Shown here one piece after another: positions 46,786 to 55,064 of a stretch of 64,000 nt of DNA (position 1 is the first letter of the stretch; every line of letters starts with the position of its first letter). The notes beneath the pieces were generated by a model, which did not search any database, was not told the DNA's origin, and saw only the letters and a program-made list of their open reading frames with translations. Source of the DNA: Rhodoblastus acidophilus (GTDB taxonomy: Bacteria > Pseudomonadota > Alphaproteobacteria > Rhizobiales > Beijerinckiaceae); assembly GCF_900187365.1 (NCBI RefSeq), contig NZ_FYDG01000004.1:186001-250000 (forward strand), in the 5' to 3' direction. A program made the position numbers and the translations under genes.

Positions 46786-48620
46786 CCGTCGGCAAGCTCC
46801 ATCCGCGCGTGCCCCTCGGGCGCGACGAGTCGGCGACATCGTTCCTGTCGCGGCTGGCGCGGTGCAACGGCGTAGACTCCGCTCGCAGGCTCTGTCTCGA
46901 CGTGGGGCTGGATTTTCAGGGCGTGGTCGACGGGCGCGGCGACGCCCTGTCGGCGCTGGCTTGGATGGCGGACGCGGCGCAGGAAAACGTCGTCGCCGGC
47001 GCCATCGTGCGCGAGGGAGACGCCATTTTTCGGCTGCGGGACGAAAGGCTGCTGAAGCCCGCCCTGCGCCGGGACAAGCTTCACGTTTGCCCGGCCTGCC
47101 TGAGTGACGACATCGCGGCATCAGGCCGCGCGCCGGAGGTTGCCGCCTATGGGCGGGTCCATTGGCTTCTGGGCGCGATCCGCACCTGCCCCGTACACGA
47201 GATGGCGCTGGTCGATGCCGTTGCCGGCGCCACTCCCAGCAAGCTGCACGACTTCGCGCTGCTGATGGCGCCGGCGGTTGCGGACCTCGACGGTCTGGCC
47301 GAACACGCGGCGCGTCGTGCGCCGTCCTCCCTCGAAACCTATCTCCTCGACCGGCTGGCAGGCGTCGTGGGCAGGTCTCCATGGCTCGACGGTCTGGAAT
47401 TCTATGCCGCCGCCAAGACTTGCGAGATGGTCGGCGCCGTCGCCGTTCATGGGCGCACGCCGAACTTGAAGCTCCTGACCGACGACGAGTGGCGCGAGGC
47501 TGGCGCCATCGGCTTCGGGATTGCGGCGGGCGGCGAGACGAGCATTCGCGAGTTCCTCGCCGACCTTCAGGCGACGTTCTCCTATGGGCGCGGCGGAAAC
47601 GATGGGCCGCAGGCCACTTTCGGGCGGCTCTTTCAGTGGATTGCCTTCGGCGCCGAGGACACCTCCTTCGACCCGGTGCGCGACGTGGTGCGGCGCCATG
47701 TCTGCGAGACGACCCCGGTCGGCCCCGGCGATGTCGTTCTCGGCCAGCCGGTCGAGCGCCGCCGCATTCATTCGATCCGTTCCGCGTCTCTGGAGATCGG
47801 CGCGCATCCGAAGCGCCTCCGCAAGCTGCTCGCCGCCAAGGCGCTGATCGCCGACGACCATCAGAGCAGGCCGGACAACCTCGTCCTGTTCGACGCCGAA
47901 GCCGCGCGCGACGCAATGGAGGCCGCCGTCGGACTGTCATTGAAGGAGGTCGAGAGCTACCTCAACGCCGGGCGCGTGCAGGCGAGACTGCTGGCCGAGC
48001 ACGGCTTCATCAGGCCTCTCGTGGCGGCGGGAGCGCCGGGAATCGGCGAAAACGCATTTTCCAGGGCGGAACTCGACGCGTTCCTGGATCGCCTGCTCGA
48101 CGGGGCCGAGCCAATGGTCGAGGCGGTCGAGCCGATGGCGGACATTCCATGGGCGGCCAAGCGGGCGTGCTGCTCGGCAGCCGAGGTCGTCCGGCTGATC
48201 CTTGATCGTCGCCTTACTCGTGTTGGCCGTCTGGAGGGTGCCGGGGGCTACATGTCGGTCCTTGTCGATGTCGAGGAGATCAGGCGCCACGTCTGCGGCC
48301 CGGCGCTGGAGGGGCTGACGGGCCGCGACCTCATGCGCGAGTTGCGGACCAACAACCGCGTCGTCAGCGCCCTGATCGCCGCCGGGAAGCTGCGGGCGAC
48401 GCGGGCCGTGAACCCGGTCAACCGCTGCCCGGTCGATGTCGTTACGTGCGAGGAACTCGACAGGTTCAGGCGCGAGTATGTCTCGCTGACGGAGATGTCC
48501 GAGGCGCTTGGGCGCCACAGGCGCGGCGTGATCGCCATGATGGAGGAGCGCGGCGTCAGGCCCGCGCTCGACAGGGAGGCGTTCGGAGCAACGTTCTATC
48601 GGCGGGCGGAGGTGGAATGA
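46782..48620 (+). CDS. tniQ: TniQ/TnsD target-selection protein of E2
   Basis: This 612-residue protein starts at a GTG that overlaps the tniB stop. The zinc ligands are C103, C106, C136 and H139 (CPAC...CPVH). It has the same length and block order as the E1 TniQ, including the YAAAKTCEMVGA-like and AAKRACCSAAEVVRLILDRR units. Both elements sit at the same site behind nrdJ, so the parts shared by the two TniQ proteins should include the nrdJ-reading surface. Confidence 0.9.
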   Translation: MTVGKLHPRVPLGRDESATSFLSRLARCNGVDSARRLCLDVGLDFQGVVDGRGDALSALAWMADAAQENVVAGAIVREGDAIFRLRDERLLKPALRRDKLHVCPACLSDDIAASGRAPEVAAYGRVHWLLGAIRTCPVHEMALVDAVAGATPSKLHDFALLMAPAVADLDGLAEHAARRAPSSLETYLLDRLAGVVGRSPWLDGLEFYAAAKTCEMVGAVAVHGRTPNLKLLTDDEWREAGAIGFGIAAGGETSIREFLADLQATFSYGRGGNDGPQATFGRLFQWIAFGAEDTSFDPVRDVVRRHVCETTPVGPGDVVLGQPVERRRIHSIRSASLEIGAHPKRLRKLLAAKALIADDHQSRPDNLVLFDAEAARDAMEAAVGLSLKEVESYLNAGRVQARLLAEHGFIRPLVAAGAPGIGENAFSRAELDAFLDRLLDGAEPMVEAVEPMADIPWAAKRACCSAAEVVRLILDRRLTRVGRLEGAGGYMSVLVDVEEIRRHVCGPALEGLTGRDLMRELRTNNRVVSALIAAGKLRATRAVNPVNRCPVDVVTCEELDRFRREYVSLTEMSEALGRHRRGVIAMMEERGVRPALDREAFGATFYRRAEVE

Positions 48621-48733
48621 TCTGCACCCCATAGGCATTGACGTACAAGCGAACCGTGGCGAATGCGGCATCGCAGCGCGATCGCCCGCACCTTTACCGT
48701 TCAAGCTTTGACAACGATGGAAAACCGCACATT

Positions 48734-49063
48734 ATGACCGTCAAGGCGATGCGTAAGGTTCGCAGAAAGAAGGTGAAAAAAATGCTCAACGGAGCTGATA
48801 TCCAGTGGGAAGAACCCCATCAAGTAAAAAACCGGACATTTCAAATTGTCGTTTACATCGATCCGTCGCTTCCGAATTCAACCTGCGTTGAGGCATTCGA
48901 GAACGGAAAAGAAGTCATCTACACCCTGGCACCGGGCCTCTCCCAGCGTGAACGCCATCTGATAGATCACACCACAGGGTCTTCTTATTTCAAGAAATTC
49001 GGCACAGCTGGTCTGTTCGACTTGATCGAAGACATAAAATCGCGGCTCGATAAATACGCATAA
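48734..49063 (+). CDS. Small hypothetical protein of E2
   Basis: This 109-residue basic protein starts at ATG 48734 (MTVKAMRKVRRKKVKK). The frame is open back to a TTG at 48638, which would add 32 plausible residues, so the true start is unsure. The middle (FQIVVYIDPSLPNSTCVEAF) looks like a beta-rich fold, and the end is helical. I do not recognise it. It follows tniQ in the same direction. Confidence 0.5.
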   Translation: MTVKAMRKVRRKKVKKMLNGADIQWEEPHQVKNRTFQIVVYIDPSLPNSTCVEAFENGKEVIYTLAPGLSQRERHLIDHTTGSSYFKKFGTAGLFDLIEDIKSRLDKYA

Positions 49064-49135
49064 TCTCAACATAAAAGAGCGTTAAGGCGCATTTGTCGGA
49101 CGACACCCGCCAAAATATCTTATGCGTGCGCCGTT

Positions 49136-49294
49136 TCAGTAGCCCGACTGCGGGTTAAGCGGCGCCGCCTCGGCCACCAATGCGCTGACGCGGTTCTGTG
49201 CAGGCGGGCCATTTCCTATGATCTTGCTGGCGTAAAGTGCGGCACCGAGCACAAGGGCGCCAACAATGGCGATCTGAGTCATACGCATAGTCAT
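49136..49294 (-). CDS. Small single-helix membrane protein of E2
   Basis: This 52-residue protein has one hydrophobic helix (MTQIAIVGALVLGAALYAS) and a short tail. It starts at ATG 49292-49294 with GAGG upstream. It faces the end of the previous gene. The function is unknown. Confidence 0.4.
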   Translation of the reverse strand: MTMRMTQIAIVGALVLGAALYASKIIGNGPPAQNRVSALVAEAAPLNPQSGY

Positions 49295-49402
49295 CTGAGA
49301 CCTCTTCACGGCGCATAAACCACATCGGGCCGCAATGGTTGCGGCGCCGGTTGACGAGCGTTTGAGTTCAGGCTGCGCGCCGGACCTCCAATTCGCCATG
49401 GT

Positions 49403-49499
49403 CTTCGCAGAGAAATATTCGTTCTGTTTGCGAATGGATTAGCGGTCGGAAGAGGTCGAAAATTGACAGTTTTGCGTAGGTTTTTTCGTTCTGGCTACA
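49403..49499. repeat. E2 right end with transposase-binding repeats
   Basis: In inverted orientation to the left end. The outer site 49469-49491 reads GAACGAAAAAACCTACGCA on the minus strand, and the inner site 49403-49426 reads GAACGAATATTTCTCTGCG. They lie about 67 bp (three turns of 22) apart. The end is CTACA. Confidence 0.85.
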
Positions 49500-49504
49500 A
49501 TGTC
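49500..49504. repeat. E2 target-site duplication, right copy (ATGTC)
   Basis: Identical to 41114-41118 and directly next to the ACA end of E2. Its ATG is also the first codon of the ImmA/IrrE-like pseudogene. Confidence 0.93.
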
Positions 49505-50084
49505 AGAACCTATCGATCACCTGGTAAAGGCCGTCTTTGAAGACGACATAATTATACTCGCGAACAGTGTAAGGAAATCTCTTGGTCAAGAACACGAGCT
49601 TGCAATTTCACCGTTGCAAGCACTGCGATGGTTTGAAAGTATAGCAATACCACAAAAAGGGCTCCTAAAAGTGAACACCTTTAGCGCGCCGAAAGGAACG
49701 CCTCCGGCGCGCGTAAAATACGACCCGTTGCGAATGTTTATTGATTCAGACAGCTATCAATAAGCGAAAGACTATCGAGATCCAGACTCACATGAAATCA
49801 TTGCTCATGAAATTGGGCACATGCTTCTTCATGACAAAACAGCAAAAGCCTTTTCTGCTGCTGATGCCGAGCGGCTTCCATCAATTCCAAAAGAACAAAG
49901 CGCAGAATGGCAAGCTGACCGATTTTGCGATCATTATCTTCTACCAATCAAGTTTGTCGAATCATTAAATTTTGACGCCCATTTAATCGTCAATCAATGC
50001 AATGTACCGCACCGAATAGCTTTGCGTCAGATCATAAACGCACAACGTATACTCAAAGTCGGCACTTCAAATTATCAGACATAA
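49500..50084 (+). pseudogene. ImmA/IrrE-like metallopeptidase gene with a nonsense codon
   Basis: The frame from ATG 49500 runs to a TAA at 49761-49763 and then stays open to 50084. After the stop it encodes the zinc motif SHEIIAHEIGHMLLHDKTA and AEWQADRFCDHYLLP, as in ImmA/IrrE peptidases that cut repressors or regulators. One base change would restore a 194-residue protein. The start codon lies in the E2 target duplication. Its ribosome binding site was left at 18818 by the insertions, so the gene lost translation and probably then decayed. The sequence is AT-rich and foreign-looking. Confidence 0.8.
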
Positions 50085-50239
50085 AATACATAAATTTACC
50101 CACCCCCTTACAACTTCCATTTGAGACATCTTTTTCCAGAAAGAGACAAAAAAACATTAGAAAACCGCAAGACGGCACACTTCCTTCTCAAGGGAATACT
50201 AAAATAATGAAGACCCCCTTACTCAGATAGGGCGCCATC

Positions 50240-50388
50240 CCCTCTCCCCGCGAGCGGGGAGAGGGTTAGGGTGAGGGGGGCTCCGGCGCTCGCCTCGCCC
50301 CATCCACGTCCGCCCGCCAAACCGGCGCAGACCGCTCAAATCGCAGATCCCCCTCACCCCCGCCCTCTCCCCGCGCGCGGGGAGAGGG
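50240..50388. repeat. Pair of REP-type palindromes in inverted orientation
   Basis: Two copies of CCCTCTCCCCGC/GCGGGGAGAGGG (50240-50265 and 50363-50388), flanked by GGGTGAGGGGG on one side and CCCCCTCACCC on the other, so the unit as a whole is an inverted repeat. Such BIME-like units are dispersed in related genomes. A decayed copy is at 300-323. Confidence 0.8.
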
Positions 50389-50578
50389 TGCGCAAACGTC
50401 GCAAGGCTCGACGGGATTGATGGCGACACACCCGCTCATTGACGGCGAAGCGCACGCCTAATCAAAGCGCAGCCGACGCGCCGCCGCGTGGACGGCCTCT
50501 CGCCCCCTCCCAAACCCCGTCGCTCTGGAACACAACCACAGCGGCGCGCGTTGAAAAACAATAGTTTGGGAGGACTCT

Positions 50579-50875
50579 ATGACAAACAACATGTCGAACC
50601 GCGCCGCCATCGCCACCCTGATCTACATGATGGTCCAGGCGGTCGTCTTCGGCGTCGGAATGGTGCTGCTCATGGCGACGCCGCTGGCCAACATCGCCAT
50701 GACCCTGATGCCCTATGTCGTCGCGGCCTCGCTGATCGCCTCGGCCCCGCTGGCGTGGTGGATCGCGCCCTATGCGCGCGCCTCGCACGAACGGTTGCTG
50801 AATGCGCGGGAGCCCGGCCGTTCGGTCGATGACCAACCGGCGCGCGGCTACCACGGGAGCCGGCCGCAAGGCTGA
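50579..50875 (+). CDS. Small two-helix membrane protein
   Basis: This 98-residue protein has two membrane helices (about 10-34 and 40-64) and a polar C-terminus (ERLLNAREPGRSVDDQ). GGGAGG lies about 8 nt before the ATG, and a terminator follows at 50907. It is monocistronic. No family is recognised. Confidence 0.65.
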   Translation: MTNNMSNRAAIATLIYMMVQAVVFGVGMVLLMATPLANIAMTLMPYVVAASLIASAPLAWWIAPYARASHERLLNAREPGRSVDDQPARGYHGSRPQG

Positions 50876-50906
50876 CCCCGCCGTCCCACGGGCGAAAATG
50901 CAAGAG

Positions 50907-50935
50907 ATCCCGACCGCAAGTCGGGATTTTGCATT
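50907..50935 (+). terminator. Rho-independent terminator
   Basis: ATCCCGAC (50907-50914), loop CGCAA, GTCGGGAT (50920-50927), then a T-rich tail (TTTGCATTTTT). It ends the small membrane-protein transcript. Confidence 0.8.
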
Positions 50936-51050
50936 TTTGACGCTAAGCCGCGCCCCCGCCCGCCCCAGGCGCCCGCCGCCATTTCCAGCAAAGCCGGCCC
51001 CTCCCCGCCCGTCGTCCCCACACCCGCGCCCAGCCCACTCGAGACCGTGC

Positions 51051-51078
51051 TTGACTAACCAGTCAGTCATTCTAAAAT
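51051..51078 (+). promoter_or_regulatory. Promoter with TetR-type operator for the efflux operon
   Basis: TTGACT (51051-51056), 16 nt and TAAAAT (51073-51078) form a promoter. A palindrome TGACT-AACC-AGTCA (51052-51065) overlaps the -35, with an extra GTCA behind it. This matches the operators of TetR-family repressors that control HlyD/ABC-2 exporters. The repressor gene is not in the window. Confidence 0.6.
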
Positions 51079-51183
51079 GCCGGCCTGTCCCCGTTGCGGG
51101 CGATTGGCGCTTCCGCCATCCTTCTCGACGCGAAGCCATCCCAAGCTTGCCGAACGGGGCCGCACAGCACGGGAGCCGACGCC

Positions 51184-52203
51184 ATGAAGCCGCGCGTCAT
51201 TGTCATTGTTGTCATCCTTGCCCTTCTGGCCGGCGGCGGCTGGTGGTGGAGCCGGCGCGGCCCCGCCGAAGGGCCGCTCGTCCTGCAGGGCAATGTCGAG
51301 GTCCGTCAGGTCAATCTCGGCTTCAAGGTCGCCGGCCGCATCGCGCAATTGCTCGTGGACGAAGGCGACCATGTCGTCGCCGGCCAGAAGCTCGCCGCCC
51401 TCGATAAAATCTATTTCGAGGACACGCTGCGGCAATTGCGGGCGCAGCGCGACCAGTCCGCCGCCAATCTGGCCAAGATGATCGCCGGCAACCGGCCCGA
51501 GGAAATCGCCCAGGCCGAAGCCCTGGTCTCCGAGCGCGAGGCCACGCTCGCCAATATGAAGCTCACCGCCGAGCGGGCGCAAAAACTGTTCACCACCGCC
51601 GCGGGCACTCAGAAAACCTATGACGACGCCACCATGGCGGCGCGGCAGGCGGAGGCGCAGCGCGAATCGGCGCGGCAGGCGCTCAATCTGATGAAGGCCG
51701 GCTTCCGCAAGGAAGACATTGATCTCGCGCGCGGCCAGCTCGCCGAACGCGAAGCCGCCATCGGCATCGCCGAACGCCAGCTGGCCGACGCCGACCTGAT
51801 CGCGCCCGGCCCCGGCATCGTCCTGAGCCGGGTGCGCGAAGCCGGCGCCATCGTCAACGGCGGCGAAACCGTCTTCATCGTGAGCCTGACCACCCCGGTC
51901 TGGGTGCGCACCTATGTGTCCGAACTCGAACTCGGCCGCATCAAGCCCGGCCAGCCGGTCGATCTGCGGCTGGATGCGCCGCAGGCCAAGCCGATGACGG
52001 GCCGGATCGGCTTCATCTCGACCACGGCGGAATTCACGCCCAAAACGGTGGAAACCCGCGAATTGCGCACCGCCCTGGTCTATCGCGTCCGCATCGTCGC
52101 CGACGATCCCGACGGGGTGCTGCGCCAGGGCATGCCGGTCACGGCGACGGTCAACGCGGCCGGGCCGGACGGCCCCCGCCTGTCGGAAAGCGCGCGGCCA
52201 TGA
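51184..52203 (+). CDS. HlyD-family periplasmic adaptor (YbhG-like)
   Basis: This 339-residue membrane fusion protein has an N-terminal membrane helix (IVIVVILALLAGGGWWW), a biotinyl-lipoyl half (VEVRQVNLGFKVAGRI), a coiled-coil hairpin (about 80-200) and the second lipoyl half with APGPGIVLSRVREAGAIV. It links the inner-membrane ABC exporter to an outer-membrane channel. The start is ATG 51184. Its stop overlaps the ATPase gene (ATGA). Confidence 0.88.
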   Translation: MKPRVIVIVVILALLAGGGWWWSRRGPAEGPLVLQGNVEVRQVNLGFKVAGRIAQLLVDEGDHVVAGQKLAALDKIYFEDTLRQLRAQRDQSAANLAKMIAGNRPEEIAQAEALVSEREATLANMKLTAERAQKLFTTAAGTQKTYDDATMAARQAEAQRESARQALNLMKAGFRKEDIDLARGQLAEREAAIGIAERQLADADLIAPGPGIVLSRVREAGAIVNGGETVFIVSLTTPVWVRTYVSELELGRIKPGQPVDLRLDAPQAKPMTGRIGFISTTAEFTPKTVETRELRTALVYRVRIVADDPDGVLRQGMPVTATVNAAGPDGPRLSESARP

Positions 52204-53927
52204 CCGACGCCCTGGTCGTCATCACGGCGCTGGAAAAGTCGTTCGGGGCGGGGCCGCCGGCGATCCAGAACCTGACGACCACGATCAAGCCCGGCCAGGT
52301 CACCGGGCTGGTCGGGCCGGACGGCGCCGGCAAGACCACGCTGATGCGGCTGATGGCCGCCCTGCTCAAGCCAAGCGCCGGCCGCATAGAAACCTGCGGC
52401 TTCGACACTGTGGCCCGCGCGGCGGACATCCGCGACGTGATCGGCTACATGCCGCAACGCTTCGGCCTCTACGAAGATCTGACTGTCCTCGAAAATCTCA
52501 CCCTCTACGCCGATTTGCGCGGCGTGCTCGGGCAGGCCCGCACGGACACGTTCGAGCGGCTGCTCGCCTTCACCGATCTCGCCCGCTTCACCGGCCGGCT
52601 CGCGGGCGCGCTGTCGGGCGGCATGAAGCAGAAGCTTGGCCTCGCCTGCGCCATGCTGCGCTCGCCGCGCCTGCTGCTGCTCGACGAGCCGAGCGTCGGC
52701 GTCGATCCGATCTCCCGGCGCGAACTGTGGCGCATGGTTTATGCGCTGATCGCCGAGGGTGTCGGCGTGGTCTGGAGCACCGCCTATCTCGACGAGGCCG
52801 AGAACTGCGCCGAGGTCATCGTCATGAACGGCGGGCGCGTGCTGTACCAGGGCGACCCCAAGGCCATGACCGCCACAATGGCGGGCCGGGTGTTCCACGC
52901 CCGCGGCGCCGGGGCGGAACGCCGCGAGGCGCTGGCCCGCGCGCTGACGCGGCCCGACATTGTCGATGGCGTGCTGCAGGGCGAGGCGATTCGCCTCGTC
53001 ACCGCCGAGGGCGCCCCCGCGCCGCAGCCCGAAAACCTCGGCGCCGCCGCCCCGGTCGAAATCGTCGCCGCCGCCCCGCGCTTCGAGGACGCTTTCGTCG
53101 CCTTGCTCGGCGGTCAGGCCAAACACGCCTTGTCGGTCGCCGCGCGCGCGCCAATGGACGACAGCGGCGCCCTGCCGGTGGAGGCGCGCGCGCTGACGCG
53201 CCGGTTCGGCGATTTCACCGCCGCCGATTCCATCACGTTTCAGATCAAGCGCGGCGAAATCTTCGGCCTGCTCGGGCCGAACGGCGCCGGCAAGTCCACC
53301 ACGTTCAAGATGATGTGCGGCCTGCTGCGCCCGACCGAAGGCACGGCGCTGGTCGATGGCCTCGACCTCTACAAAGCCTCGTCGGCGGCGCGCGGGCGAC
53401 TCGGCTATATGGCGCAGAAATTCTCGCTCTATGGCGATCTCAGCGTGCGGCAGAATCTCGAATTTTTCGCCGGCGCTTACGGCCTGTCCGGCGCCCGGCG
53501 CCGCGAGGCGGTGGCGCGGGTCGTCGAGGCGTTCGACCTCAAGCCGCATCTCGATGAAAACGCCGGCGGCCTGCCGCTGGGCTTCAAGCAGCGGCTGGCG
53601 CTGTCGGCGGCGATCATGCACGAACCGCCCGTGCTGTTCCTCGACGAGCCGACCTCGGGCGTCGATCCGCTCACCCGCCGCGAATTCTGGGCCACGATCA
53701 ACGCCATGGTGGGGCGCGGCGTCACCGTGATGGTGACCACCCATTTCATGGACGAAGCCGAATATTGCGACCGGATCGCCCTGATCTATCGCGGTCGCGC
53801 CATCGCCGTGGGTACGCCGGAGGCGCTGCAAGCCCGCGTCCGCTCGCCCGAAATCCCCGCCCCCACGCTGGAAGACGCGTTTGTCGCCCTGGTGGAGGAG
53901 AGCGACAAACCGAGGGCGGCGGCATGA
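52200..53927 (+). CDS. Tandem ABC exporter ATPase (YbhF-like)
   Basis: This 575-residue protein has two fused ATPase domains. The first has GPDGAGKTT, SGGMKQK and LLLDEPSVGVDP; the second has GPNGAGKST, LPLGFKQR and FLDEPTSGVDP. The second signature is altered (LPLGF rather than LSGG), as is usual in YbhF. It powers the two ABC-2 permeases encoded next. Overlaps of 4 nt on both sides show coupled translation. Confidence 0.92.
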   Translation: MTDALVVITALEKSFGAGPPAIQNLTTTIKPGQVTGLVGPDGAGKTTLMRLMAALLKPSAGRIETCGFDTVARAADIRDVIGYMPQRFGLYEDLTVLENLTLYADLRGVLGQARTDTFERLLAFTDLARFTGRLAGALSGGMKQKLGLACAMLRSPRLLLLDEPSVGVDPISRRELWRMVYALIAEGVGVVWSTAYLDEAENCAEVIVMNGGRVLYQGDPKAMTATMAGRVFHARGAGAERREALARALTRPDIVDGVLQGEAIRLVTAEGAPAPQPENLGAAAPVEIVAAAPRFEDAFVALLGGQAKHALSVAARAPMDDSGALPVEARALTRRFGDFTAADSITFQIKRGEIFGLLGPNGAGKSTTFKMMCGLLRPTEGTALVDGLDLYKASSAARGRLGYMAQKFSLYGDLSVRQNLEFFAGAYGLSGARRREAVARVVEAFDLKPHLDENAGGLPLGFKQRLALSAAIMHEPPVLFLDEPTSGVDPLTRREFWATINAMVGRGVTVMVTTHFMDEAEYCDRIALIYRGRAIAVGTPEALQARVRSPEIPAPTLEDAFVALVEESDKPRAAA

Positions 53928-55060
53928 GCGACACATCCTCGCTGCAGGCGCGCTGGCGGCGCATAAGGGCGCTGACCATCAAGGAAACCTTGCAAGTCTC
54001 GCGCGACCCGTCCAGCTTCGTCGTCGCCTTCGTGCTGCCGGCGCTGCTGCTGTTCCTGTTCGGCTTCGGCATTTCCTTCGACGCCACCCGGCTGAAGGTC
54101 GGGCTGACGCTGGAGGAGCCGACGCCCGCCGCGCGTGAATTCCTGATCTCACTCAGCAACACCCGCTATTTCGAGGTGCGCCAGTCCGCCGACCGCCGCG
54201 CCTTCCTCGACGACCTGTCGGCGGGCAAGCTCAATGCGGTGATCGTGCTGGCGGGCGATTTCGCCCAGCGGCTCGGCCGCGGCGACACGGCGGCGATCCA
54301 GGTGGTCACCGACGGCAGCGACCCCAACACCGCCGCCCTCGTCAACGGCTATGTGCAGGGCGCGTGGCGGACGTGGGAGGCGCAGCGCGGCCTGGGCGCC
54401 GCGGGACCGCCGGGCCAGATCGACGTCCAGACCCGCGTCTGGTTCAACCCCGAGCTGGAAAGTCGCCGCTTCCTGGTGCCCGGCTCGATCTCGCTGATCC
54501 AGATGATGATCGGCTCGCTGCTGACGGCGCTGGTGGTGTCGCGCGAGTGGGAGCGCGGCACGATGGAGGCGCTGCTGGCGACCCCCGTCGGCGTGCTGGA
54601 GTTCATTCTCGGCAAGCTCGCGCCCAATTTCATTCTGGGCATGTGCGCCATGGGCGTGTGCGTGCTGGCGTCGCTGTTCGTGTTCGACATTCCGTTGCGC
54701 GGATCGCTGCTCGCCCTCACCGCCTTCACCGCCATCTTCCTCATCGTGGCGCTGAGTCTCGGCCTGCTGATCTCGACGGTGGCGCGCACGCAATTCCTGG
54801 CGAGTCAGATGGCCATGATGGTCGCCTTCCTGCCCGGCCTCTATTTCTCCGGCTTCCTGTTCGAAGTCGCCAGCATGCCCGCCCCCTTGCGCGCCTTCGC
54901 GCGCGTGGTGCCCGCCTATTATTACGTGCCGGGGCTGCAGACCATTTTCCTCGCCGGCGACATCTGGGCGGTGATTCTGCCGGCCAGCGCCATCCTGCTG
55001 GGCATGTCGGCGCTGCTGTTCACCCTCACCGCGCGCAAGACGCGCCAGACGCTGGATTGA
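53924..55060 (+). CDS. ABC-2 type exporter permease (YbhS-like)
   Basis: This 378-residue permease has one N-terminal helix (VVAFVLPALLLFLFGFG), a large periplasmic domain and five C-terminal helices with the ABC-2 motif SREWERGTMEALLATPV. The start ATG 53924 overlaps the ATPase stop. It should pair with the next permease. The substrate is unknown; relatives export drugs or detergents. Confidence 0.9.
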   Translation: MSDTSSLQARWRRIRALTIKETLQVSRDPSSFVVAFVLPALLLFLFGFGISFDATRLKVGLTLEEPTPAAREFLISLSNTRYFEVRQSADRRAFLDDLSAGKLNAVIVLAGDFAQRLGRGDTAAIQVVTDGSDPNTAALVNGYVQGAWRTWEAQRGLGAAGPPGQIDVQTRVWFNPELESRRFLVPGSISLIQMMIGSLLTALVVSREWERGTMEALLATPVGVLEFILGKLAPNFILGMCAMGVCVLASLFVFDIPLRGSLLALTAFTAIFLIVALSLGLLISTVARTQFLASQMAMMVAFLPGLYFSGFLFEVASMPAPLRAFARVVPAYYYVPGLQTIFLAGDIWAVILPASAILLGMSALLFTLTARKTRQTLD

Positions 55061-55064
55061 AGCC

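Larger units (their letters stand above)
41119..49499. mobile_element. Tn7-like transposon E2 (8,381 bp), complete and compact
   Basis: Left end TGTGGGCAGAACGATAA and right end (reverse complement) TGTAGCCAGAACGAAAA; 21 of the first 28 positions agree, including CAGAACGA and CCTxCGCAA. A perfect ATGTC duplication flanks it. It encodes a full TnsA-TniA-TniB-TniQ set (42783-48620) that is clearly diverged from that of E1 and richer in GC. Cargo is minimal: the YTGPGGGx-repeat gene with folded RNA-like flanks at the left, and two small genes at the right. Its end repeats differ from those of E1, so the two should not cross-mobilise. Confidence 0.93.

Noticed and set aside
18832-49499. CRISPR-associated transposon
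   Set aside because: No Cas genes, no Cas12k-like gene and no repeat-spacer array are seen. Targeting is better explained by TniQ at a fixed gene.
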